From positions 1 to 15,070 of the forward strand of contig URUI01000051.1 of NCBI GenBank assembly GCA_900551015.1: a stretch of 15,070 nt of DNA, in the 5' to 3' direction. The notes beneath the pieces are model-generated. The model was not told where the DNA came from. It did no database searches and saw only the letters and a program-made list of their open reading frames with translations. This document shows positions 9,109 to 15,070 of the stretch, piece after piece (position 1 is the stretch's first letter; each line of letters starts with the position of its first letter). This DNA comes from an uncultured Collinsella sp. (GTDB taxonomy: Bacteria; Actinomycetota; Coriobacteriia; Coriobacteriales; Coriobacteriaceae). The position numbers and the translations under genes were made by a program.

Positions 9109-11004
9109 ATGGATGCTCGCGTCAAGCAGCTTGTAAATATGATCGAGGACGCTCAGCCTGTCGCTGTCGCGGTACTTGCCAAGCGTCTCGAGGTAAGCGA
9201 GCGCGCCGTGAGAAACTATATCCATCGCGCAAACGACAACCTTGCAGGGGTTGCACGCATCGTTGGCAGCAAGGGGCAGTATCGTATCGATGTTGCACGT
9301 GCAGATGAGCTTGCTCGCTTGCTAGACGGTGCGGCTCTGGCCCATCCGGGCATTCCTGATACGCGCGACGGCCGTGTGTCCTTCCTTCTTAACGACCTCC
9401 TCATGCGGTCCCAGTGGGTGACGATTGAGGAGTATGCGGATTTACTCTACGTTTCGGCGCGAACTCTGTCCAATGACATGCGTCTGGTAGAGCAGAAACT
9501 CGCCCAATTTGACTTAACGCTCGAAAAGCGCCCACGCTACGGAATCCGCGTTGCGGGCGGGGAGTCACAACGGCGCCTGTGCCTGGCCTCGCTGGTGAGG
9601 CCCGTGTTGCCCGACACCGACGATGCAAAGCTCGCCGAGCGCCTGCGGGCCATCGCCGCATGTGTGGACGATGCCCTGACGGCCTCGCCCGTCACGGTGA
9701 GCTCGCTGGCATCCCGCAATCTCATCATGCATCTTTACATTGCTCTTGGCCGCATCGAGCAGGGCTGCTATGTCCCAGCTGCAGAATCGGACGTTCAAAA
9801 ACTGGAGGGAACGCGCGAATACGCCGCGGCTTTCCAGATTGCCGCAAACATCAAGGATGCCCTGGGCGTGAGCATGCCCCGAGAAGAGGTTGCCTTTATC
9901 GCAATCCATTTGCTCGGCAGGGGCACGGGCGTGCCCGAGAAGGGCTCTGCCGTTATCTCGGACGAGATGTGGGAGATTGCTTCCGAGATGGTACGTGCGG
10001 TCAACGATGAGTTTAGGTTTGACTTTAGCGGCGATCTTGAACTTCGCATGAACCTTGCTCGGCATATCGGCCCTCTGGGCTATCGCCTTGAATATCACAT
10101 GCATATGGATAACCCCATGCTGCCCGATATCAAGACGAGGTTTCCGTTGGCCTATTCGATGGCAGCTGGCACCTCGCAGGTACTCGAGCGTCATTTTGGC
10201 AGCCAGCCCTCTGATGAAGAGCTCGGCTACATCGCCATGGCATTTGCCCTGGCCCTCGAGCAGCAAGCCGACCAGCCGCGTCGCAAGCGCATCCTGATCG
10301 TGTGCGCCTCGGGAGCGGGAAGCGCCCGTATGCTCGAGCACCAGTACCGCAAGCAGTTTGGCATGTATATCGATTCGATTGAGACATGCGATGTCGCCCG
10401 CGTGGGAACGTTCGATTTTTCGCACATCGACTACGTGTTCACAACGGTGCCGCTCAACGTCAAGTTGCCCGTGCCCGTCCGCGAGGCCGATTTCTTCTTG
10501 GAGACGAGCGATGTCAACGCTATCCGCAAGGTGCTGAGCGACGACACTGCGCAATCGGACTCCGTAAGCTCTTTCTTTAGCCGTGCCCTGTTCTTCAACC
10601 GCGTTGAGGCGCCGTCGAAGCAGGCCGTTCTCCGATATCTCTCCGAGCGCGCCGTCGAGAGCGGCCGTGTCGATGCCCAGTTTGCCCAAGAGGTCGCCGA
10701 GCGCGAGAGCGCGAGTGCCACCTCGTTTGGCAATGGGGTAGCCATGCCCCATGGGATGCATCCCTTGAGCGCCGAGGCCTTTGTTACCGTGGGCCTGCTC
10801 GAACATCCCATTCTTTGGGACGAATACGGCCATGAGGTCGATATCGTCTTTATGGTGTCGTTTGCCCGGTCGGGCGGCGATGAGGCGCGGATCTTGAGCT
10901 CACTGCTCGCCGAGATCTTTATGGACCGCCAGGGGGTCGAGCGCCTACGCGAGCGCCGGTCCTGGCATGAGCTGATGGCGCTTGTGCAAGCGCATACGGC
11001 TTAA
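9109..11004 (+). CDS. BglG/LicR-type PTS-controlled transcriptional activator
   Basis: This 631-residue regulator has the multi-domain layout of LicR/MtlR-type activators. Two N-terminal winged-helix regions (about 1-65 and 90-150; EYADLLYVSARTLSNDMRL is the second helix-turn-helix) are followed by two PTS regulation domains: PRD1 about 195-300 with H208 and H267, and PRD2 about 305-388 with H319. An EIIB-like domain with CASGAGSARML (C399) and an EIIA domain with AMPHGMHP (H548) complete it. In such proteins phosphorylation by HPr and by the cognate EIIB adjusts activity to sugar supply. The usual second histidine of PRD2 appears replaced: GYIAMAFALALE has A378 where the family commonly has His. 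The start at 9109 follows a strong Shine-Dalgarno. It lies 119 bp upstream of the EIIA gene in the same direction, so it is the likely local regulator. It should bind DNA rather than RNA, since no CAT RNA-binding domain is present. Confidence 0.95.
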   Translation: MDARVKQLVNMIEDAQPVAVAVLAKRLEVSERAVRNYIHRANDNLAGVARIVGSKGQYRIDVARADELARLLDGAALAHPGIPDTRDGRVSFLLNDLLMRSQWVTIEEYADLLYVSARTLSNDMRLVEQKLAQFDLTLEKRPRYGIRVAGGESQRRLCLASLVRPVLPDTDDAKLAERLRAIAACVDDALTASPVTVSSLASRNLIMHLYIALGRIEQGCYVPAAESDVQKLEGTREYAAAFQIAANIKDALGVSMPREEVAFIAIHLLGRGTGVPEKGSAVISDEMWEIASEMVRAVNDEFRFDFSGDLELRMNLARHIGPLGYRLEYHMHMDNPMLPDIKTRFPLAYSMAAGTSQVLERHFGSQPSDEELGYIAMAFALALEQQADQPRRKRILIVCASGAGSARMLEHQYRKQFGMYIDSIETCDVARVGTFDFSHIDYVFTTVPLNVKLPVPVREADFFLETSDVNAIRKVLSDDTAQSDSVSSFFSRALFFNRVEAPSKQAVLRYLSERAVESGRVDAQFAQEVAERESASATSFGNGVAMPHGMHPLSAEAFVTVGLLEHPILWDEYGHEVDIVFMVSFARSGGDEARILSSLLAEIFMDRQGVERLRERRSWHELMALVQAHTA

Positions 11005-11038
11005 GACTTCTTTTGTCGATAACCCTGTCTGTCTACCT

Positions 11039-11059
11039 GCAATAAACCTCGAGGATTGC
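11039..11059 (+). promoter_or_regulatory. dyad between regulator and PTS operon, candidate operator
   Basis: GCAAT (11039-11043) and ATTGC (11055-11059) flank the palindrome CCTCGAGG (11047-11054), offset by AAA. A further palindrome GAATATTC lies at 11080-11087. Position 65 bp ahead of the EIIA start makes it a plausible binding site for the adjacent activator. The promoter boxes themselves are not clear. There is no convincing terminator between the regulator and the operon, so read-through is possible. Confidence 0.35.
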
Positions 11060-11123
11060 GGGCGGGAGATAGGCGTTTCGAATATTCAAGTACAAACCAA
11101 ACATCACGGGAGAGGAGACCGTT

Positions 11124-11450
11124 ATGGACGATCAGGGAACCGAGATGGTTTCGTTTCAGCTGGTCGCTGCAGCGGGAGAGGCACGCAGCCTTGCCTTCGA
11201 AGCCCTTGAAAAGGCAAAAGCGGGGGATTTTGACGCCGCCGCCAAACTCATGAAGCAGTCAAAGGATGCGGGAATCAAGGCTCACCACATCCAAACGCAG
11301 CTGCTTTCGACTGAGGCAGCGGGCGAGCATCTGTCGGTGGATGTGTTGCTGGTCCATGCTCAGGACCACCTCATGTGCTCCATGCTTGCTCAGGAGCTCG
11401 TGCAGGAGCTGATCTGCCTGTATGAGTGCACTGCAACCAAGAACGCCTAG
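11124..11450 (+). CDS. PTS lactose/cellobiose-family EIIA component
   Basis: A 108-residue cytoplasmic phosphocarrier of the Lac family, all-helical and trimeric in known members. The phosphorylated histidine is H78 in VDVLLVHAQDHLM, and D81 is the conserved metal-binding aspartate position. Length is typical of the family (100-115). It takes phosphate from HPr and hands it to the EIIB made by the next gene. The start is supported by AGAGGAG (11111-11117) 6 nt upstream. This is the first gene of the transport operon EIIA-EIIB-EIIC-glycosidase; a 46-nt gap separates it from EIIB. The family covers cellobiose, chitobiose, lichenan oligosaccharides and lactose; the substrate cannot be fixed from EIIA. 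Confidence 0.96.
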   Translation: MDDQGTEMVSFQLVAAAGEARSLAFEALEKAKAGDFDAAAKLMKQSKDAGIKAHHIQTQLLSTEAAGEHLSVDVLLVHAQDHLMCSMLAQELVQELICLYECTATKNA

Positions 11451-11496
11451 CGGCGTGCGGTGACTATCCAACCAATCAATGCGAAGGGAATCCCTT

Positions 11497-11790
11497 ATGA
11501 AGATCCTTCTTGTTTGCGCAGCTGGTCTGTCTACAAGCATTCTGATGAAGAAACTCGAGAAATATGCGGAGCAAAACGGCATCGAGCTCGATATCGATGC
11601 GGTGGGTATCGGCGAGTATCAGGAGACGTGCGCCGATTATGACGTGCTGCTCTTGGGGCCGCAGGTGTCCTACCAGCTCAACACCGTCAAGCAGGGGAGC
11701 GGTAAGCCGACCGCGGTCATCCCCGCACAGGACTACGGCATGGGCAACGCCGCCAACGTGCTGGCACTCGCCCAGTCGCTGTTGGGTTAG
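11497..11790 (+). CDS. PTS lactose/cellobiose-family EIIB component
   Basis: A 97-residue cytoplasmic domain whose phosphorylated cysteine is C7 in LLVCAAGLSTSILMKKL, the standard Cys-x-x-Gly-x-Ser-Thr loop of Lac-family EIIB proteins. The rest (LLLGPQVSYQL, then KPTAVIPAQDYGMGN) matches the expected fold. It accepts phosphate from EIIA and transfers it to sugar bound by EIIC. The ATG at 11497 is preferred over the in-frame ATG at 11479, because GAAGGGA lies 8 nt ahead of it and the protein then starts at the first beta strand. The Shine-Dalgarno sits in AAGGGA-A-TCCCTT, a small palindrome touching the start codon. Its stop codon overlaps the next gene's Shine-Dalgarno. Confidence 0.96.
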   Translation: MKILLVCAAGLSTSILMKKLEKYAEQNGIELDIDAVGIGEYQETCADYDVLLLGPQVSYQLNTVKQGSGKPTAVIPAQDYGMGNAANVLALAQSLLG

Positions 11791-11799
11791 GAGGCAACC

Positions 11800-13149
11800 A
11801 TGGAGAAGTTCATGACCCTGCTTCAGGAAAAACTGACCCCTATCGCCAATTTCTGCGGCACCGAGCGCCACTTTGCCTCCATGCAAAAGGGCTTTATGAG
11901 CGCGATCAGCTTCATCTTGGTATCTGCCGTCTTTATGATCCTCGCCAACCCGCCGGTCACGGCCGACCTGGTGGCGCAGGGCGGGTTCTGGTCCGTCTTT
12001 GGCCCTTGGCTCGATTTTGCGACGGCCAATAAGCTCACGCTGCTCATCCCCTTCAATATGACGATGGGCATACTGTCGGTGATCGTGACGTTCGCAATCG
12101 CCTATAACCTGGCGGGCACCTACAAGATGCCCAAGCTTAACGCCGGCATGACCTCGCTGGTGATGTTCCTGATCGCCGCGGCGCCGTCGTCCTACTACCA
12201 GCTTGCTGACGAGTCCGTGCTCCAGGCGGTCCCCTGCACCTATCTGGGTGCGCAGGGCCTGTTTACCGCCATCATCGTTGCCTTGGTCTCCGTCGAGGTC
12301 ACGCGCTTCTGCCAGACCAAGGGCATCACCATCAAGATGCCCGATGGCGTGCCGCCGTTTTTGTCCGAAACCTTTGGCGCCATCGTACCTATGCTCGCCA
12401 ACATCCTCATCTTCTTTGGCGGCAACCTGCTGATCCAGATGATCGATCCCGCGCTGTCCATCCCCTCGGTTATCGAGAAGCTGCTCGCTGCCCCGCTTTC
12501 CGTCGCAGTTGACTCTGTGCCCGGCGCACTGCTTATCTGCTTCATGACGCTGCTGTTTTGGTGCTTTGGCGTCCACGGCAACATGATCGTAATGCCCATC
12601 ACCGCCCCGGTCTCGCTTGCCGCCTTTGCCGCCAACGCCTCGCTCTATGCTGCCGGGCAGCCGCTTGAGTTCCACCCGGTGCTCATGTCGTTGGCCATCA
12701 ACCTCATCGGCGGCACGGGTAATACGTTCTCTTTTGTGGCGCTCTGCGCGTTTAGGGCAAAGTCGCAGCAGCTCAAGGCATTTGGCAGGGCATCGATCGT
12801 GCCGAGCTTCTTCCGTATCTCCGAGCCCGCGATCTTCGGCGCGCCCATCATCTTCAACCCGATCCTCATGATTCCGTTTGTGCTAGGCGGCATGATCTCG
12901 GCCCTGCTGTATTGGGGTGCGGTCTCACTGGGTCTTGTCTCTAACTTCTACATCTTGGTGAGCGGCACGTTCCCCATCTTCGTTCAGGGCTTTGTCCAGT
13001 GCCTCGACCCGCGCATCTGGGTGTTTACGATCGTTTTGATCGTGGTCATGGCTGTGGTCTGGTACCCGTTCTTTAAGGTGTACGATAACCAGCTCCTGGC
13101 TCAGGAGCAGGAGAACGCCGCGGCAGCTTCTGCCGAGGATGCTGAGTAG
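11800..13149 (+). CDS. PTS lactose/cellobiose-family EIIC permease
   Basis: A 449-residue integral membrane transporter with about ten hydrophobic segments. It has the Lac-family substrate-site motifs: IKMPDGVPP (178-186), FGVHGNMIVMPI with H259, GGTGNTF (304-310) and FRISEPAIFGAPIIFNP with E342. H259 and E342 correspond to the sugar-contacting His and Glu of the structurally known diacetylchitobiose EIIC. It carries the disaccharide across the membrane for phosphorylation by EIIB. The start at 11800 follows TAGGAGG (11788-11794), which includes the EIIB stop codon, so translation is coupled. The C-terminus ends in an alanine/glutamate-rich cytoplasmic tail. The glycosidase starts 1 nt after its stop. 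Confidence 0.97.
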   Translation: MEKFMTLLQEKLTPIANFCGTERHFASMQKGFMSAISFILVSAVFMILANPPVTADLVAQGGFWSVFGPWLDFATANKLTLLIPFNMTMGILSVIVTFAIAYNLAGTYKMPKLNAGMTSLVMFLIAAAPSSYYQLADESVLQAVPCTYLGAQGLFTAIIVALVSVEVTRFCQTKGITIKMPDGVPPFLSETFGAIVPMLANILIFFGGNLLIQMIDPALSIPSVIEKLLAAPLSVAVDSVPGALLICFMTLLFWCFGVHGNMIVMPITAPVSLAAFAANASLYAAGQPLEFHPVLMSLAINLIGGTGNTFSFVALCAFRAKSQQLKAFGRASIVPSFFRISEPAIFGAPIIFNPILMIPFVLGGMISALLYWGAVSLGLVSNFYILVSGTFPIFVQGFVQCLDPRIWVFTIVLIVVMAVVWYPFFKVYDNQLLAQEQENAAAASAEDAE

Positions 13150-13150
13150 C

Positions 13151-14605
13151 ATGAGTTACTTTGACAGAACGTCTGCCGCCGGTATGCCCGAGGGCTTTTT
13201 GTGGGGTGGTGCCCTCGCCGCCAACCAGGCCGAAGGGGGCTGGAACGAGGGCGGCCGCGGCATGTCGCACTCCGACCTGATCCCACAGGGTTCCGACCGC
13301 TGGGATGTAATGTTTGGCAGGCAAAAGCCCGTGGACGATCCGGACAGGCTGTATCCATGCCGCTGGGGCAACGACTTCTTCCATCATTGGCACGAGGATG
13401 TCGAGCTCTTTGCCGAGATGGGCTTTAAGTGCCTGCGTCTTTCAATTTGCTGGAGCCGTATTTTTCCCACAGGGATGGAGACCGAGCCCAACGGCGAGGG
13501 CTTGGAGTTTTACCGTCAGGTATTCGAGGCGCTGCGCGAGCATGGAATCGAGCCGCTTGTGACGCTGTCGCACTACGACTATCCGTTGGCTCTGGTCGAG
13601 CGCTATGGTGGCTGGCAAAGCCGAGAGATGATCGAGCGGTATGCGCACTACGTCGAGACCGTCGGACGCGCGTACCAGGGCCTCGTGCGTTATTGGCTTA
13701 CGTTCAACGAGATCAACAGCGTGGCGCTGTCCTATCTCAACGCGGGTGTCACGCTCGAGGATGAGCGTGACCGTGCAGCCGTGACCGCGGCGTTCTCGCA
13801 CCATATGTTTATGGCGAGCGCTCGCGCTGTCGAGATTCTGCACAAGATCGATCCCGCAAACAAGGTGGGTTGCATGGTCGCTGCCGGTGCGACCTATCCG
13901 TACCGTTGTGCGCCCGAGGACGTATGGCTTGCGTATGAGGAGGACCGCGGCCGCTACTTCTACACAGACGTGATGGCTGCGGGCGCCTATCCTGCTTGGA
14001 AGCTGCGTGCACTCGAGAAAGAGGGTGTTCACGTGCCCTTTGAGCCGGGCGATACGGAGTATCTGGCAGAGCATACGGTCGACTTCATCTCGTTCTCGTA
14101 CTATTGCTCGCGCTTGGTGTGCGCCGATGATCAGGTGATCGCCGAGAAGGCGGAGGGCAACGTGTTCCCGACGTTGCGCAATCCGTACCTCAAGGATAAA
14201 GAGACTGCCTGGAAGTGGCAGATCGATGCGCTGGGTTTGCGCGTGACGCTTGCCGGCTACCACGATCGTTACCATCTTCCGCTCTTTATCGCCGAGAACG
14301 GTGTGGGCGGACTCGATGCGCTGGAAGACGGCAAAGTCCACGATGCGTATCATATTGATTACCTGCGAAGGCATATTCTTGCGCTGCGCGATGCAATTGT
14401 CGAGGACGGTGTTGACCTGATGGGATACACGCCGTGGGGCTGTATCGATTTGGTGTCGGCCTCGACGGGGCAGATGAAGAAGCGCTATGGCTTTGTTTAT
14501 GTCGATGCCGATGATACGGGCAAAGGCACGTTCGATCGCTACCGAAAGGACAGCTTCTGCTGGTATCAAAAGGTCATTGCATCAAATGGCGAGGACTTGA
14601 GTTAA
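13151..14605 (+). CDS. 6-phospho-beta-glucosidase, GH1
   Basis: A 484-residue cytoplasmic glycoside hydrolase of family 1. FLWGGALAANQAEGG (16-30) is the N-terminal signature, LTFNEIN carries acid/base E187, and FIAENGVGG carries nucleophile E382. The loop S436-A-S-T-G-Q-M-K-K444-R-Y446 supplies the Ser, Lys and Tyr that bind the 6-phosphate, so it acts on phosphorylated disaccharides delivered by the PTS rather than free ones. The products would be glucose 6-phosphate and glucose if cellobiose is the substrate. An in-frame ATG at 13139 overlaps the EIIC end; I prefer 13151, where the conserved protein begins and GAGGA lies about 11 nt upstream. Either way it is translationally coupled to EIIC. 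Specificity among cellobiose, gentiobiose and aryl-beta-glucosides is not resolved; a 6-phospho-beta-galactosidase is less likely. Confidence 0.95.
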   Translation: MSYFDRTSAAGMPEGFLWGGALAANQAEGGWNEGGRGMSHSDLIPQGSDRWDVMFGRQKPVDDPDRLYPCRWGNDFFHHWHEDVELFAEMGFKCLRLSICWSRIFPTGMETEPNGEGLEFYRQVFEALREHGIEPLVTLSHYDYPLALVERYGGWQSREMIERYAHYVETVGRAYQGLVRYWLTFNEINSVALSYLNAGVTLEDERDRAAVTAAFSHHMFMASARAVEILHKIDPANKVGCMVAAGATYPYRCAPEDVWLAYEEDRGRYFYTDVMAAGAYPAWKLRALEKEGVHVPFEPGDTEYLAEHTVDFISFSYYCSRLVCADDQVIAEKAEGNVFPTLRNPYLKDKETAWKWQIDALGLRVTLAGYHDRYHLPLFIAENGVGGLDALEDGKVHDAYHIDYLRRHILALRDAIVEDGVDLMGYTPWGCIDLVSASTGQMKKRYGFVYVDADDTGKGTFDRYRKDSFCWYQKVIASNGEDLS

Positions 14606-14621
14606 CCCTTGCAAGCCTGCT

Positions 14622-14655
14622 GCCCCCGTGGCCCGTTTCGGCCGCGGGGGCTTTT
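14622..14655 (+). terminator. intrinsic terminator of the PTS/glycosidase operon
   Basis: GCCCCCGTGGCC (14622-14633) pairs with GGCCGCGGGGGC (14640-14651) with one G-T wobble, over a 6-nt loop, followed by TTTT (14652-14655). It begins 16 nt after the glycosidase stop. Confidence 0.93.
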
Positions 14656-14696
14656 GCTATTTACCTAGTCCCCGATGAGACCCTCATTCTGTGGGT

Positions 14697-14782
14697 AGTC
14701 ATTGGGGACGTTCTTAAAAGACTAGTCATTTAAGTCTGTCCCCAATGACTGCGGAAACCCGGCACTTGGGGACGTTCCTTTT
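14697..14782. repeat. REP-like GGGGAC palindromic repeat, compact copy
   Basis: Perfect 13-bp arms AGTCATTGGGGAC (14697-14709) and GTCCCCAATGACT (14738-14750) enclose CTTAAA/TTTAAG (14713-14718, 14729-14734) and the central palindrome GACTAGTC (14720-14727). A second module, AAACCCGGCACTTGGGGACG, follows at 14756-14775 and continues as TTCCTTTT. Both modules recur at 8785-8934 in a different order. Confidence 0.85.
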
Positions 14783-14815
14783 AATATGAGCAGGACATTG
14801 TCAAGAGGCAAAATC

Positions 14816-14847
14816 GGGCCTGGCCCCAACGATATGGGGTCAGGCCC
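14816..14847 (-). terminator. hairpin, possible terminator of a leftward gene beyond the window
   Basis: GGGCCTGGCCCCA (14816-14828) pairs with TGGGGTCAGGCCC (14835-14847) with one G-T wobble, across a 6-nt loop. On the minus strand the stem is followed by GATTTTGCC, a short T run; on the plus strand it is not. This suits a gene reading leftward into this region from beyond the right edge, but no such coding end is visible. Confidence 0.5.
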
Positions 14848-15070
14848 TCTCCCTATATCAGCCCGTCCGCGGCGACCTCGGCGTGTCTTACCGACGCTCG
14901 TCTTTGCAGTTTAATATCCGCCCGCGGCGATCTCTCGCTGGGCAATCCGTTGCTACGGCTGAGGCTTCTACGTCGAACCGACAGTCTGTGCACGCGTGTG
15001 GCGCCCTGGGCGCTCGCAGAGACGATATGAGCAGGACATAAAAACATTGAGAGCCCCTGCTGCATGAAAG
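14848..15070. other. gene-free right end flanked by a 15-nt direct repeat
   Basis: I see no gene with a ribosome-binding site here; the minus-strand frame over 14853-15065 is arginine/serine-rich and unconvincing. ATATGAGCAGGACAT occurs at 14784-14798 and again at 15025-15039. The words CGCGGCGACCTC (14869-14880) and CGCGGCGATCTC (14923-14934) form an imperfect internal repeat. The stretch could be a non-coding RNA, a decayed mobile element, or the untranslated end of a neighbour. Confidence 0.35.

Noticed and set aside
10978..10993. GCGCTT/AAGCGC hairpin at the end of the regulator gene as terminator
   Set aside because: The stem is short, lies within coding sequence, and the T-rich stretch begins well downstream of it.
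11005..11123. RNA antiterminator (RAT) plus terminator for a BglG-type antiterminator
   Set aside because: The regulator has N-terminal winged-helix DNA-binding regions rather than a CAT RNA-binding domain, and no terminator is visible in the gap.
14853..15065. 70-codon minus-strand frame at the right end
   Set aside because: Arginine/serine-rich translation without a ribosome-binding site, overlapping direct repeats.

Overview
The window is GC-rich bacterial DNA (about 60% G+C in sampled coding lines) with well-formed Shine-Dalgarno sites. Gene content is that of a fermentative anaerobe: a one-polypeptide pyruvate:ferredoxin oxidoreductase, a carbamate kinase and a beta-glucoside phosphotransferase (PTS) operon. 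Together with the style of the intergenic repeats (GGGGACGTTCCTTTT-type motifs), this best suits a gut actinobacterium of the Coriobacteriia, Collinsella-like. The taxon is an inference; there is no rRNA or tRNA gene here to confirm it.

Layout from left to right. (1) 1-1425: the end of a polytopic membrane protein, then a coupled FHA-domain protein. (2) 1426-1873: a gene-free stretch with a GGGGAC-type repeat, an operator-like palindrome, a -10-like box and a chain of GC-rich hairpins that reads like a structured leader, ending at the nifJ ribosome-binding site. (3) 1874-5413: nifJ, closed by an unusual 125-bp composite hairpin in which a bidirectional terminator sits inside a perfect 29-bp inverted repeat. 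(4) 5692-7053, minus strand: an orphan AAA ATPase with a DUF4143 / PD-(D/E)XK-like C-terminal half, AT-richer than its neighbours and preceded by a 33-34-bp tandem repeat. (5) 7054-7712: a largely non-coding, AT-rich spacer leading to carbamate kinase (arcC, 7713-8675), which is alone, without other arginine deiminase genes. (6) 8676-9108: terminator plus a mosaic of REP-like repeats. (7) 9109-14605: a PRD/EIIB/EIIA-type transcriptional regulator followed by a compact operon for PTS EIIA, EIIB, EIIC and a GH1 6-phospho-beta-glucosidase, with a strong terminator. (8) 14606-15070: no gene; a second REP-like mosaic sharing its terminator tail with region 6, a hairpin that could terminate a leftward gene beyond the edge, and a 15-nt direct repeat.

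The last block works as one unit. EIIC imports a beta-linked disaccharide (cellobiose or similar), phosphate passes from HPr through EIIA His78 and EIIB Cys7 to the incoming sugar, and the glycosidase splits the phosphorylated product. The regulator carries PTS-phosphorylatable domains and so can sense transporter activity. PFOR and carbamate kinase serve fermentative energy metabolism (acetyl-CoA plus reduced ferredoxin; ATP from carbamoyl phosphate).

I saw no clear new multi-gene system, CRISPR array, insertion sequence or prophage. The most unusual material is non-coding: the nested terminator hairpin, the nifJ leader, the tandem repeat before the orphan ATPase, and the modular REP-like repeats tied to terminator tails.
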